Positions 35,349 to 44,707 of a DNA stretch of 62,794 bases are shown here, in pieces. The stretch's first letter is position 1; each line of letters begins with the position of its first letter. This stretch comes from Pseudomonadota bacterium. Its GTDB lineage: Bacteria; Pseudomonadota; Alphaproteobacteria; Rhizobiales; Hyphomicrobiaceae. The stretch is from assembly GCA_018242255.1 (NCBI GenBank), contig JAFECH010000370.1:1-62794 (forward strand), written 5' to 3'. The notes below the pieces were generated by a model. It saw nothing but the letters and a program-made list of their open reading frames with translations. It made no database searches and was not told the origin of the DNA. The position numbers were made by a program, and so were the translations under genes.

Positions 35349-37056
35349 CGAGAACGTCGAACCTTGTCCAGGCCGTGAAGAAATCGCGATGCGCTACGAT
35401 GGAACGCTTCACCACGTCCATGCCGACACCTCGCCCGGAAATGCTTGAGATGGTCGCCGCAGTCGAGAAGCCGGGGAGGAAAAGCAGGTTATCGATGTCG
35501 TTGTCCGACAATTGTACGTCTGGCGATATCAAGCCCTTCTTGATTGCGGACGCACGAACTTTGGGACGATCGATGCCGGCGCCGTCGTCGGATATCTCGA
35601 TCACGATCCGGCCCGATCGATGCGCAGCGCTCAAGCGAACGGTTCCCTCAGGCGGCTTGCCCGCGGCTATACGTGCTTCCGGCGATTCAATGCCGTGATC
35701 CACTGCGTTGCGGATCATATGCGTCAAAGGCTCGGCGAGCCGCTCGACGACGGTCTTGTCGACCTCGGTCGCTTCGCCATCCGTCTTGAGGCGTACCTGC
35801 TTGCCCGTCGCATCGGCGACTTCGCGAACAATGCGCGACATGCGCTGGAACAGCGGCTTCACCGGCTGAGCGCGGATCGCCATTACGCTTTCTTGTATTT
35901 CTCGCGTCAGCTGCTCAAGCTCCTCGAGTCCGATTACGATCGACGACGAGCCGGCGAGGTTTGCTTCGACGACGCGCTGCGAGAGCATCGCCTGATTGAT
36001 CACTAGTTCGCCGACAAGGTTGATCAGGCGATCAACGCGATCAAACTCGACACGGATCGTGGTCTGATTAGGGACGGCGGCGGCCTTGGGACTTTCCACG
36101 GTCTGAGCGGTCTGATGAGCAGGCTCCGGTGTCGCGGCCGGTTCTGCAGACGTTTCGGGCTGCGGTTCCGATTGCGAAGCAGCCGCTTCGGGTTCGGGAT
36201 TCGATACTTCAGCGGCAGATGCTTCGGATTCCGATCCGGACGAGCCTCCAAGCGCCATTGCGAGAAGCGCTGCTATATCAGCATCAGAAACGCCCGGTTG
36301 GCCATCCGTCGAGATGTTAATTTCTGCTTCGCCATCGACAAACTCAAAGACTTCACGAACCGCCTCGATGGGCTGTTCCGATGAAAGCTTGATATCCCAA
36401 GCGAGATACGCTCCTTCGGCCTCGATGGCGTCAAGAGTCGGGACGGCCGTTGCATCGCATGTGACTTCGACGCTGCCGAGGCGCGACAATTCACGGATGA
36501 TAAGCGCCGCTTCGTTTGCGTTGGCATAAAGCTCGGGGCGCGGCGCGAAACGAACATGATATTCGTGCATCGGCGGCGCTTCAGGCTCCGTCGCGATAGC
36601 CGGCATCTCGAAATCAATGACCGAAGGCTGGAAATCTATAGCTTCTTCAACTTCGTCTTCTTCGTTGGTGGCCGTCAGCGCTTTGACGTCGGCAGCGATC
36701 GATGCATACGACGACTCGTCGATGTCCCTGCCATCGCGCGAGGCTTCCACAAGATCGGCCAGAACATCGGCCGCGCGGAGCATCGGCTTCATCACATCAG
36801 CCGTTGGCGCCAGCTTGCCGCTGCGAACATGATCGAGCGCTGTTTCGAAGGTGTGCGCGAATTGCACGAGTGCGGTCAGCTTGAATGCGCCGGCGCCGCC
36901 CTTGATCGAATGAACCGCACGGAAGACGGCGTTGACTGTTTCGGAGTCCGCAGCTCCCTCGTCCATTGCGAGTAGGCCCATCTCCATTTCGGAGAGTTGC
37001 TCCTCGCACTCCTGGAAGAAGGTCTGGCGGATGGCCGCCATCGTATCGACAGTCAT
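35317..37056 (-). CDS. cheA: CheA N-terminal part: Hpt, dimerisation and ATPase domains
   Basis: A 579-residue product. The Hpt domain has the phospho-acceptor His49 in RAVHSIKGGAGAF. A Glu/Ser/Pro-rich linker (about 265-330) precedes the dimerisation domain (RVDRLINLVGELVI) and the ATPase with N box THMIRNAVDHGIE, G1 ISDDGAGID and G2 GRGVGMDVVKR. The last 25 residues are out of frame and not CheA-like. Kinase activity may persist; receptor coupling should be lost. Confidence 0.9.
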   Translation of the reverse strand: MTVDTMAAIRQTFFQECEEQLSEMEMGLLAMDEGAADSETVNAVFRAVHSIKGGAGAFKLTALVQFAHTFETALDHVRSGKLAPTADVMKPMLRAADVLADLVEASRDGRDIDESSYASIAADVKALTATNEEDEVEEAIDFQPSVIDFEMPAIATEPEAPPMHEYHVRFAPRPELYANANEAALIIRELSRLGSVEVTCDATAVPTLDAIEAEGAYLAWDIKLSSEQPIEAVREVFEFVDGEAEINISTDGQPGVSDADIAALLAMALGGSSGSESEASAAEVSNPEPEAAASQSEPQPETSAEPAATPEPAHQTAQTVESPKAAAVPNQTTIRVEFDRVDRLINLVGELVINQAMLSQRVVEANLAGSSSIVIGLEELEQLTREIQESVMAIRAQPVKPLFQRMSRIVREVADATGKQVRLKTDGEATEVDKTVVERLAEPLTHMIRNAVDHGIESPEARIAAGKPPEGTVRLSAAHRSGRIVIEISDDGAGIDRPKVRASAIKKGLISPDVQLSDNDIDNLLFLPGFSTAATISSISGRGVGMDVVKRSIVAHRDFFTAWTRFDVLDELATNSRGP

Positions 37057-37074
37057 AGCAATTCTCTTTTTATT

Positions 37075-37440
37075 TTATGCTGCGACGCGGCGAATGGCTG
37101 CGATCAATTTGGTCGGTTCGAAAGGCTTCACGATCCAGCCCGTGGCGCCGGCTTCCTTGGCGCGCAGCTTTTTGGCCGCATCGCTCTCCGTCGTGAGAAC
37201 GAGAATGGGAACGCGGCGATAGCGGCTGTCCTTGCGAACGGCTTCTATCAGCCCGAAGCCATCCATCTTCGGCATGTTGATGTCGGTGACGATGACGTCT
37301 GGCGTCGCCGTCTGCAGGACTTCGAGACCATGGACACCGTCTTCGGCCTGCAGGACATTGTATCCAGCCTCTGCCAGCGCCATCCGCAACATATCACGCA
37401 TGGTTCGAGAGTCGTCGACGGTCAATATCGTCTGTGTCAT
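37075..37440 (-). CDS. cheY1: Chemotaxis response regulator CheY (cheY1 position)
   Basis: A 121-residue receiver domain with TVDDS, phospho-acceptor Asp53 in IVTDINMPKMDG, Thr pair in LVLTTESD and Lys in WIVKPFEPTKL. Directly before cheA, it matches S. meliloti cheY1, which serves as a phosphate sink that drains phosphoryl groups back from CheY2 through CheA. It overlaps the STAS gene stop by four bases. Confidence 0.93.
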   Translation of the reverse strand: MTQTILTVDDSRTMRDMLRMALAEAGYNVLQAEDGVHGLEVLQTATPDVIVTDINMPKMDGFGLIEAVRKDSRYRRVPILVLTTESDAAKKLRAKEAGATGWIVKPFEPTKLIAAIRRVAA

Positions 37441-37862
37441 CCGGCCATTCCTTCGAAAGAGATCTGCTCGCGTGTCAATCCGACAAGTGTGATCGTGTCG
37501 AGAAACTCACTGCTAGGATTCGTCACCGCATAGCTCTGGCCGTCGGCCTGCCATGTCCGCGCTGCCGCGATCAGGATCTGAACCGCCTGCATTCCCGTTC
37601 GCCGCACCTGGCCAGCATCGACGACCAGCGGCGAACCTCGGCGCTCCAACAGCATGTTTTTGACCGTGATTGCGCACGCCGAATCCAGAGTTTCCGGCAG
37701 CACTAGCGGTCCCAGATTCGTCGGCTCCGGAAGTTCGGCGACCGCGGTTACCGTCTCCTCGATCGGTGCCGCCTTTCGAGCGGTTTTTGCCGTCGATGTC
37801 TTGGCCTTCCCGACTTTGGAGGCGGCCTTCTTCCGCGGCTGTTGTGCTCTCTTTCGGGCCAT
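37437..37862 (-). CDS. STAS-domain protein of the che operon (cheS position)
   Basis: The 141-residue protein has a Lys/Ala/Arg-rich tail at the start (residues 1-33, unstructured, basic) and then a STAS domain (LPETLDSACAITVKNMLLERRG, PLVVDAGQVRRTGMQAVQILIAA, EFLDTITLVGL). The usual phosphorylatable Ser is replaced by Thr or Gly in RRTGMQ. In S. meliloti the small protein at this locus, CheS, helps CheA bind CheY1 and speeds phosphate removal. Equal function is inferred from place and domain. The basic tail is an unusual addition. Confidence 0.75.
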   Translation of the reverse strand: MARKRAQQPRKKAASKVGKAKTSTAKTARKAAPIEETVTAVAELPEPTNLGPLVLPETLDSACAITVKNMLLERRGSPLVVDAGQVRRTGMQAVQILIAAARTWQADGQSYAVTNPSSEFLDTITLVGLTREQISFEGMAG

Positions 37863-40195
37863 TAGAATTCCTCCCAGCCAGCATCGGCTGCCGCGGCTAC
37901 ACTGTGGCGGCTACCTCCACCGGATGCGACTTTCATCTTCGCAGCGGCCTGCGCGAGGCGAGCGGCCGGCTTCGGCTGCTGCTCTCGGCGCGGCGTCATT
38001 TCGACGACCGTTTCGGCGCCCGTCCTGAAGCGACTGACGAGACGCACCAGTTCCTCGGTCTGCTGAGCGAGCGTCTGTGTGGCGGCCGTTGCTTCCTCGA
38101 CCATGGCCGCGTTCTGTTGGGTTACTTGATCCATCTCGTTGACGGCCGTGTTGACCTGTTCGAGGCCGTGGGCCTGCTCGTTAGCGCTTGCCGCAATGCC
38201 CGTGACGATCTCATTGATTTCCCCCACCTGCGAAACGATGCGGGTCAGCGCCTGACCGGTTTCGCCGACGAGTTGGACGCCTTGCGCGACCTGACCGGTC
38301 GATGCGGAGATCAATCCCTTGATCTCTTTGGCGGCCTCAGCAGAACGTTGCGCCAGAGCGCGGACTTCTGAAGCGACTACGGCGAAGCCACGGCCCGCGT
38401 CGCCGGCACGTGCCGCCTCGACGCCAGCATTGAGTGCGAGAAGGTTCGTCTGGAACGCGATCTCATCGATAACGCCGATGATCTGGCTAATCTGCTTCGA
38501 GGACGTCTCGATACCGTTCATCGCGGCGATGGCCTTGCGTACGATTTCACCGCTCTTTTCGGCATCAGACTTTGCGACGGACACCGTATCACGAGCATGG
38601 GTGGCACCTTGCGCCGTCTTGCCGACAGTATCGGTGATCTCCTTAACGGCCGCCGCTGTCTCCTCGAGGCTTGCGGCCTGGTTCTCAGTGCGACGCGACA
38701 GATCATCAGAGGCTTGCGAAATTTCGTCTGTGCCAAGCCTGATGCTTCCGGCACCTTTCTTTACAAGCTCGATTGTGCTCCTGAGTTCAGAGGCCGCGCT
38801 ATTGAAGTCTTGCTTCAGCTTTGCGAATTCGGGAGCGAATTCAGCATACACTGTGGTTTCCAGATTGCCTTCGGCGAGTTCGGAGAGTGCCGTTCCCAGA
38901 GACGCGACCACAACGTTGATTTGATTCTCCGCCTCGAGCTTTGCGGATTGAGCCGCTTCCAGCTGCCCCATCATCAGGTTCATCTGGGTGATGATGGCCT
39001 CGTATTCACTGATAACGGTCTCAGTAATGCGATGCGTGAAATCTCCGCTCGCGATGCGTTCCGCCGCCGCGGTGAAGGCCGCCATGAAGCGTTCGTGCTC
39101 GCGACCGTAGTGTTCGCTCTGCTCCTGCTGCTCCTTAGCAGCGGCAACGCTGGCGTCGGTCATAGATTTGTTTTCAAGCAGTGCTTCCTTGAAACGAGCC
39201 AGCGCGCCAGCGATCTTGCCGTTCTCGTTGGTGTCGGCGAGATAGGGAATGCTTATGCTCAGATCCTTGTGGCTCAGCTTCTCCATTGCTCCGACGAGAT
39301 CGGACAGGCGCCGCGACGTTCCCTTCGAGATGAATGCGACGAGAACGATCGCAAGAATTGTTGCCGCAACCAAAAGACCGAGTGTCCAATAAAGTGCACG
39401 CGCATCAGCAGCTGCTCGCTTCTCGGCAATTTGAATAAATGCGTCGCCCAGCGAACCTGCTACCGTTGCCACCATATCGTTGGCGTCGGCGACAGAGCTT
39501 TGGAACGTGCCAGCCAGTGCCGAACGCTCATAGTTCGCAGCTTTAATTTGCGACGCGACGCCGTCGAGGGTTGCAACGAGTCGGGCCGGCTTTTCACCAA
39601 TTGAATGCTTGATGTCGCCTGTGTCATCACCGGCAAGCAGCTTGCGCAATGAAGCGTTCAACTTACCGTTCGTGCGCGACAGTACCGCATATTCCATCCC
39701 AAGGTTAGCTTGATCGTCTGCAGTAGGCGGCGCCGACAGCGTGTCCTGTAAGTCGACGATAGCTTGTTTCACCCCTGAAAGGCGCTGAATAAAAACGTCC
39801 TGCGCATAAAAACCTTTTGCTGATGAATCGGTTGCGAGGCCAGCGGCATTCGAGATCTGATCCAGAAGCTCGAGACCAGTATGGACCTGCTCGCTCGCCG
39901 ATTTTGCGTTCTGAAAAGCAGTCAGCGCGGATTCAACTCCCAGCGATTTGGCGCCGCTCGCGAGCTCACCGCTCTCTCGGTCTGCAGCGACGTCATTTTT
40001 GCCTGCCGGCATCTCCGCCCAAACGGCCGACGCCAGTTTTGCACCGTCGACCTCGAGATTGGTCGCGTCTATCTCGCGAAGTTTATTATCTGCATAGAGA
40101 TAGAGTTGAGCGAGCGACGGAATAAGGAAAACCGAAGCGATTAGCGCAAGCCGACGGGGCATCGACCATTTGCTATTAATATACTCAACGACCAT
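37862..40195 (-). CDS. Methyl-accepting chemotaxis protein with C-terminal tether
   Basis: A 777-residue transmembrane chemoreceptor, first gene of the che operon. TM1 spans about 15-35 and TM2 about 275-297; the periplasmic part between is helical and not a recognised sensor. A HAMP domain and a second HAMP-like part ([19 protein letters not shown]) precede the signalling hairpin with the tip [20 protein letters not shown]. The protein ends in GWEEF, a W-x-x-F tether pentapeptide for CheR/CheB. The ATG at 40195 is chosen as GAGGAG lies 11 bases upstream. Ligand unknown. Confidence 0.92.
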   Translation of the reverse strand: MVVEYINSKWSMPRRLALIASVFLIPSLAQLYLYADNKLREIDATNLEVDGAKLASAVWAEMPAGKNDVAADRESGELASGAKSLGVESALTAFQNAKSASEQVHTGLELLDQISNAAGLATDSSAKGFYAQDVFIQRLSGVKQAIVDLQDTLSAPPTADDQANLGMEYAVLSRTNGKLNASLRKLLAGDDTGDIKHSIGEKPARLVATLDGVASQIKAANYERSALAGTFQSSVADANDMVATVAGSLGDAFIQIAEKRAAADARALYWTLGLLVAATILAIVLVAFISKGTSRRLSDLVGAMEKLSHKDLSISIPYLADTNENGKIAGALARFKEALLENKSMTDASVAAAKEQQEQSEHYGREHERFMAAFTAAAERIASGDFTHRITETVISEYEAIITQMNLMMGQLEAAQSAKLEAENQINVVVASLGTALSELAEGNLETTVYAEFAPEFAKLKQDFNSAASELRSTIELVKKGAGSIRLGTDEISQASDDLSRRTENQAASLEETAAAVKEITDTVGKTAQGATHARDTVSVAKSDAEKSGEIVRKAIAAMNGIETSSKQISQIIGVIDEIAFQTNLLALNAGVEAARAGDAGRGFAVVASEVRALAQRSAEAAKEIKGLISASTGQVAQGVQLVGETGQALTRIVSQVGEINEIVTGIAASANEQAHGLEQVNTAVNEMDQVTQQNAAMVEEATAATQTLAQQTEELVRLVSRFRTGAETVVEMTPRREQQPKPAARLAQAAAKMKVASGGGSRHSVAAAADAGWEEF

Positions 40196-40720
40196 GGCGT
40201 GCTTCACTCCTCGTATTTTTCGTATTCGTTTTGAGATGACGGCATTGCGCGTTCGCGGTGAAGGATGAATTTCGTTTGATGGGCGAACGATCGATTAGGT
40301 GCGCGCGACTTCCTTCTCCGCGTTCCACGTACGCGGGAGAGCGATGATATTTCGCTTATTCAAAGATGCGCTGAGGCTACCGGCAAATGCCGGGCGCAAT
40401 CGACCGATTTCCATGAAGGGTGTTCCTGCTCGAATAGGCCGGAACATGTCGGATCTGGGCCGACACGGCTGCGCGGCTTCATGCCTTTGATTGCTTAATC
40501 AAGCTGCCGTGCAATCACCCTATTGGGCAATTCTATCGAATTCGTTTACGACGTAAATTTATTTCCCGGTAATTTAATAAATCTCGAAATATCTCCCAAA
40601 CGGCAATTTTCATTCAATAAGAGACTTTCGCATCCACTCACCCAAACTGAGAATGTGCCCCCCCCAATTCTAATATGGGAAATATTGAATCGTTTTCAGG
40701 CAATTGTCGGTGGGCGATAG
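40196..40720. other. Gene-free AT-rich region upstream of the che operon
   Basis: These 525 bases have no convincing gene. The part from 40500 to 40700 is clearly AT-richer than its surroundings (long runs of A/T such as AATTTAATAAAT). Noted are a small inverted repeat TTGATT-gctt-AATCAA (40487-40502) and a palindrome CCGGCA-aa-TGCCGG (40380-40393). The che operon promoter should lie near 40200-40350. Confidence 0.45.
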
Positions 40721-41020
40721 CTATTTTTTCAGCCATGAGAGTCGACGCGGCGGCCTCAAATAACGCAACCCTGCAACTCCTGCATCGACGTGCGCAGCGC
40801 AGCACCTGACAATGAGATCGTCGCTCGGAACCTCAAGAAAAAACTCGCCAAACAATGGGTCCGGGTCTGAAACTTTAATTCTGGCGCCCCCTTCGGAAAG
40901 ATCGAGAACGGTGCCGTCAATGCGTCGTCCATCATCGAATACGATTGTTCCCTGCTTAAAAACCGTCCGCCTACCGAATGTCCTCCGCTCTTTTGAGACT
41001 TTCGCTGGCTCAATAGCCAA
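40721..41020 (-). CDS. PilZ-domain protein
   Basis: A 99-residue protein made of one PilZ domain, which binds c-di-GMP. The N-terminal arginine motif is in ERRTFGRRTVFKQG and the second motif is DLSEGGARIKV, matching (D/N)xSxxG. It stands between the che operon and a GGDEF-EAL gene. A role in coupling c-di-GMP to motility or the cell surface is inferred from location. Confidence 0.87.
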   Translation of the reverse strand: MAIEPAKVSKERRTFGRRTVFKQGTIVFDDGRRIDGTVLDLSEGGARIKVSDPDPLFGEFFLEVPSDDLIVRCCAAHVDAGVAGLRYLRPPRRLSWLKK

Positions 41021-41402
41021 GTTTCTGACCTTCCCACTGCGTAATTGACGGATTTCCTACACTTGCATCTACGCTTGTTATGACGAAAGGCAGATGAAGG
41101 GCTAGTTGCAAGCGCCCGCCGTATCGAGTTACCCCCCTCCCCGCGCCATTCGCTGGCTTTAAAGCGCTCAGGAGCATATCCGCGCGCAGAAGAGTTAGGA
41201 ATTGTTTCGCCCGAGAGCGGATAATCGGACCTTAAGAGATTTAAGACCAATTTTGGGAAAAGATGAGATCTGTCGGTTTTAGAACTGGCTAAGTTGAATT
41301 AATGTGGACGTGACGCGATAAATAAGGAAGTCAGGCCCGCTCGAAATCCAAACGCAAAGGATTTCGTTCATTATTCGGCCAGAATGTAAAACGGGCGGGA
41401 CT
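41021..41402. other. Divergent intergenic region with an 8-bp inverted repeat
   Basis: About 380 bases without a gene, between the PilZ gene and the GGDEF-EAL gene. CGAAATCC (41342-41349) and GGATTTCG (41359-41366) form a perfect 8-bp inverted repeat with a 9-base spacer, 37 bases before the start of the GGDEF-EAL gene. It could be an operator or an RNA hairpin in its leader. Confidence 0.4.
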
Positions 41403-43550
41403 ATGCGGGGCTCAACAGCCAAGGGAGTTAAGGCCTTCAAGTCCAGCGGGCACACCCAAAATGCCGTGCCCACTAAGACCGCTCGCAAAGCCAAGGCCGC
41501 CTCCCCCCAACCGGTTCTAACAGGAAACGCCAAAGCGTTGGCGTCGGCGCTCGACGCTTTCGGTTGCGTGTCAGTCACGGACAACAGTGGCCGCATTGTC
41601 TATGTGAATGATGCGTTCGCGCGGATCAGCCGCTATCCGCGCGAGGCTCTCTTGGGCCAAAACCACTCCATTTTGAGTTCTGGCCGCCATCCGCGCACAT
41701 TCTGGAGCGCGGCTTATGAAGTTCTTAACCGCGGCGAAACTTGGCGTTCGCAAGTTCAGAACCGAGCCAAAGACGGAACGTTCTATTGGGTCGACGCAAT
41801 CATTCGGCCGCTCAAAGGCAAGGACGGACAGATCACCGGATTTGTGTCGCTTCAGCTTGAGACGGCTCTTCCCGCTGAAACCGGTGTCGCACAGCCGGAC
41901 CACAAAGCATTGCTCAATGCCGTAGCCGAATGCTTTCCGGGCGGCCTGACCATTTTCGATCGTGATCTGCAGGTGGTGCTGATCAATGAACGACAAAAGC
42001 GGCTTCTCGAATATCCCGACGACCTTTTCAAGCGCGGACTTCCAACTCTGGAGGATCTCTATCGCTTCAATGCCGGTCGGGGCGAGTACGGGCCGGGAGA
42101 AGTTGAAAAGCAAATTCGCTCCCGCTTGGAGCTCACCACGAAAGGCGAGGCTCAGGTGTTCGAGCGCCGGCGCCCCAATGGCACCTGCCTTGAAGTCCGC
42201 AGTACGCCGCTCGCGGACGGGGGATTGATCGTTGCTCATTTCGACATCACCGAACGGAAACGCGACCAAGAAACAATCGGGCGCCTTGAGCATCAAGACG
42301 CCCTGACCGGACTACCTAATCGAGCGCTTTTTCAAGAGCGTTCGCGTTCTGCGCTTGCGCAAGCCAAGGGGGGCTGGGCGCTTGCGATTCACTGTCTCGA
42401 TCTTGATCGATTTAAGTCGATCAATGACACGCTCGGTCATCACGTCGGCGATGCGCTATTGTTTGCGGTCGGACAACGGTTGAAAAGTGAAATCAGGGAT
42501 ATCGATACGGTTGCCCGCATCAGCGGCGACGAATTCGCAATTATTCAGAAGGCGCCGCAATCTATCGAAGAAGTCGCTTCGCTCGCAAAGCGTCTCGTCG
42601 CTGCGTTCTCAGAACCGTTTGAACTCGGAGAAAATACACTTACCGTCGGCATAAGCATCGGGATCGCGGTAAGCCCGTCCGACGGGAACGATGCCGAGCA
42701 GCTCTTGACGAATGCCGACATGGCGCTCTACCGAACCAAATCCGTGCGACGCGGAAGCTTCGGTTTCTTCGAGCATTCGATGCATGAACGCCTGCAAAAG
42801 CGCCACCAGATCATCATGGGGCTGCATGAGGCCATAGCGAACAGCAAGTTCGAACTTCACTATCAACCCATCGTAAACGTGAAGACACGGCGCATCGTCG
42901 GCTGCGAAGCTCTAATCCGCTGGTCTCATCCTGTTCGCGGGCTCATTCCAGCGTCCGAGTTTATTCCCATAGCGGAAGAATGCGGACTCATTGGCCAGAT
43001 CGGCGATTGGGTTTTGAAACGCGCCTGCGCCGAAGCGAGCTTGTGGCCGGATGACATCTGGGTTGCCGTCAATATCTCTCCGGCTCAGTTCCGCGAACGG
43101 GATCTTGTCGAGAAAGTCACAAATGCCGCGAAGAATTTGCCGCTCTCTCGAGTGATCCTCGAAATTACGGAAACGCTCCTCATGAAGGATCGCGATGCCG
43201 CCTCCCAAGCCCTCGAGACGCTTCGAAAGATGGGCGTACGTTTTTCGATCGACGACTTCGGTACTGGATTTTCTTCGCTGAGCTACCTGCAGGACTTTCC
43301 GTTCGATAAAATCAAAATCGATCGGTCATTTGTGTCTTCCGTGGCCAATATCAAGCGCTCGGCGACGCTTCGTCGATCAATCATTCAGCTCGGATATAAT
43401 CTTGGAATGACAAGCGTTGCAGAGGGCGTTGAGACCGAGCAGCAGCTTGAGCGGCTGCGAGCGGAAGGCTGCGTCGAGGCACAGGGATTTCTTTTCTCTA
43501 AAGCTGTACCAGCTGCCAAGCTCAGAACGCTTTTTGCCAATCCCCTCTGA
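41403..43550 (+). CDS. PAS-PAS-GGDEF-EAL bifunctional c-di-GMP protein
   Basis: The 715-residue cytosolic protein has a basic start, a PAS domain (residues about 45-155, with VNDAFARISRYPREALLGQNHS), a second PAS-type part (about 165-285), a GGDEF domain (about 290-450) and an EAL domain (about 465-715). The GGDEF signature reads SGDEF, a variant that can still be active. The EAL domain is intact: CEALIRW, NISPAQF, ITETLLM, DDFGTGFSSL, IKIDRSF and AEGVE. It should at least hydrolyse c-di-GMP. It may respond to redox or oxygen through PAS, but no cofactor residue is evident. Confidence 0.9.
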   Translation: MRGSTAKGVKAFKSSGHTQNAVPTKTARKAKAASPQPVLTGNAKALASALDAFGCVSVTDNSGRIVYVNDAFARISRYPREALLGQNHSILSSGRHPRTFWSAAYEVLNRGETWRSQVQNRAKDGTFYWVDAIIRPLKGKDGQITGFVSLQLETALPAETGVAQPDHKALLNAVAECFPGGLTIFDRDLQVVLINERQKRLLEYPDDLFKRGLPTLEDLYRFNAGRGEYGPGEVEKQIRSRLELTTKGEAQVFERRRPNGTCLEVRSTPLADGGLIVAHFDITERKRDQETIGRLEHQDALTGLPNRALFQERSRSALAQAKGGWALAIHCLDLDRFKSINDTLGHHVGDALLFAVGQRLKSEIRDIDTVARISGDEFAIIQKAPQSIEEVASLAKRLVAAFSEPFELGENTLTVGISIGIAVSPSDGNDAEQLLTNADMALYRTKSVRRGSFGFFEHSMHERLQKRHQIIMGLHEAIANSKFELHYQPIVNVKTRRIVGCEALIRWSHPVRGLIPASEFIPIAEECGLIGQIGDWVLKRACAEASLWPDDIWVAVNISPAQFRERDLVEKVTNAAKNLPLSRVILEITETLLMKDRDAASQALETLRKMGVRFSIDDFGTGFSSLSYLQDFPFDKIKIDRSFVSSVANIKRSATLRRSIIQLGYNLGMTSVAEGVETEQQLERLRAEGCVEAQGFLFSKAVPAAKLRTLFANPL

Positions 43551-43597
43551 GAACAAGAGCGAAAACCCGGCGTCTAAAGCAAACTCTCTCGACCCAG

Positions 43598-44707
43598 CTA
43601 CTCATCGACAGCAATGCGATTCCGTCCTGCGGCTTTTGCTTCATACAGTTTGGAATCAACTCGATCCAGGAAATGTTCGTATTCTTCGCCTGGTCGTAAT
43701 TCAGCAATTCCAAACGACGCCGTGACCTTTCCTATCGGCTGCCCCGTACGATGGTGCATCCATTTCTTACATTCGAGTTCACCGCGCATCTGCTCGCCGA
43801 GATTTTTGGCACCCACAAGCCGCGTCTGAGGCAAAACGACGATGAACTCCTCACCGCCATACCGAGCCGCTGTATCCCTGCCTTTTATATTCTTCGACAG
43901 AAGTTCCGCAAAGCGCCGCAAAATTTCGTCACCGACGGCGTGGCCGAACGTGTCGTTGATGCGCTTAAAATTATCGACATCAGCCATGATGATGCTAAGC
44001 GGTTCCTTAGCGAGAGCTGCCGCTTCCACTTCTTTGGGAAGATGAACCTCAAGCCAATGTCTATTTTTCAACGAGGTGAGGGCGTCTAGCATTCCCAATC
44101 GATGGCTGTCGCTCAGGTTAATGCGTAGCTTATCGATTTGCGCTTGCGACTGCTGAAGCCGGTTGTTTAGTTCTTTGACCTCGGTCTGCACCTTTTTGTT
44201 TTCGCTGATGAGGTACTGGATGATCGCGCGGACACCATCTGGCGAAGTCGAAGACAGGAGACCGTCGGCAGCTTTCGACAACGATTCCGAATGAGATCCG
44301 CTCAGCTCTAGATGCTGCTTCAAAAGGCGCATCAAAGACGACATTTCGTCGTCAAGTTCCTTGCCGACTTTTTCGAGTCGGTCCGACATGCCCTCGTCTG
44401 TCTCTCGCCGAGTCGGCCCACGATCAAAACACTTCCACGCGCCCCAAGCAAAGCTCATGCAGCAGGCAGTGACGAAGCCAAAAAGAAGCGCTAGTCCGAA
44501 CGGATGAGCTCCGAGACGGACGATACGTCCCCGCGGGTCGACCTCGGCGATTTGCCAGGACACATCGGACCAAGTCAGAAGCGATACTAGATCGCCTGAG
44601 GATCGCATCGAGATGTTCCACACGACAAACGTGCAGACGATGGCCGCTAGGCTTGCCAACATGAAAATAGCAGACGAAGGCAGTTGCCGAAGTGCAAACG
44701 TGCTCAT
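43598..44707 (-). CDS. Membrane-bound diguanylate cyclase
   Basis: A 369-residue GGDEF protein. Two membrane helices (about 12-31 and 71-92) flank a small periplasmic loop; a coiled-coil linker (about 155-205) leads to an active GGDEF domain with YGGEEFIVV and ADVDNFKRINDTFGH. No typical RxxD inhibition site is obvious. The ATG at 44707 is preferred because the frame before it is out of family and ends in the repeat tract. The heptanucleotide repeat lies 90-152 bases upstream of the start, in the likely promoter region. Confidence 0.88.
   Translation of the reverse strand: MSTFALRQLPSSAIFMLASLAAIVCTFVVWNISMRSSGDLVSLLTWSDVSWQIAEVDPRGRIVRLGAHPFGLALLFGFVTACCMSFAWGAWKCFDRGPTRRETDEGMSDRLEKVGKELDDEMSSLMRLLKQHLELSGSHSESLSKAADGLLSSTSPDGVRAIIQYLISENKKVQTEVKELNNRLQQSQAQIDKLRINLSDSHRLGMLDALTSLKNRHWLEVHLPKEVEAAALAKEPLSIIMADVDNFKRINDTFGHAVGDEILRRFAELLSKNIKGRDTAARYGGEEFIVVLPQTRLVGAKNLGEQMRGELECKKWMHHRTGQPIGKVTASFGIAELRPGEEYEHFLDRVDSKLYEAKAAGRNRIAVDE

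Larger units (their letters stand above)
34872..37056 (-). pseudogene. cheA: cheA, interrupted by a frameshift near 35390
   Basis: The histidine kinase gene is present from end to end but in two frames. The first frame runs to VGMDVVKRSIVA and then goes on with unrelated residues to a stop at 35317. The second frame, open from 35393, continues with [28 protein letters not shown], which is canonical CheA. Aligned to the usual ALGGR stretch, about 11 bases (encoding LGG and part of a neighbour) seem deleted between short GCGC repeats. The break is at the end of the ATPase domain, just before the CheW-like P5 domain. Unless both parts work in trans, chemotaxis signalling would be lost. Confidence 0.8.

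Noticed and set aside
35317-35400. Programmed frameshift in cheA
   Set aside because: There is no slippery heptamer, the second frame has a stop just upstream, and conserved LGG residues are missing, so a deletion explains it better.
40380-40393. Palindrome CCGGCA-aa-TGCCGG as a terminator
   Set aside because: A two-base loop cannot form a normal hairpin, and no T-run follows.
40756-41250. Minus-strand frame of 164 codons over the PilZ gene
   Set aside because: It overlaps the PilZ gene in another frame, with no domain or ribosome binding site.
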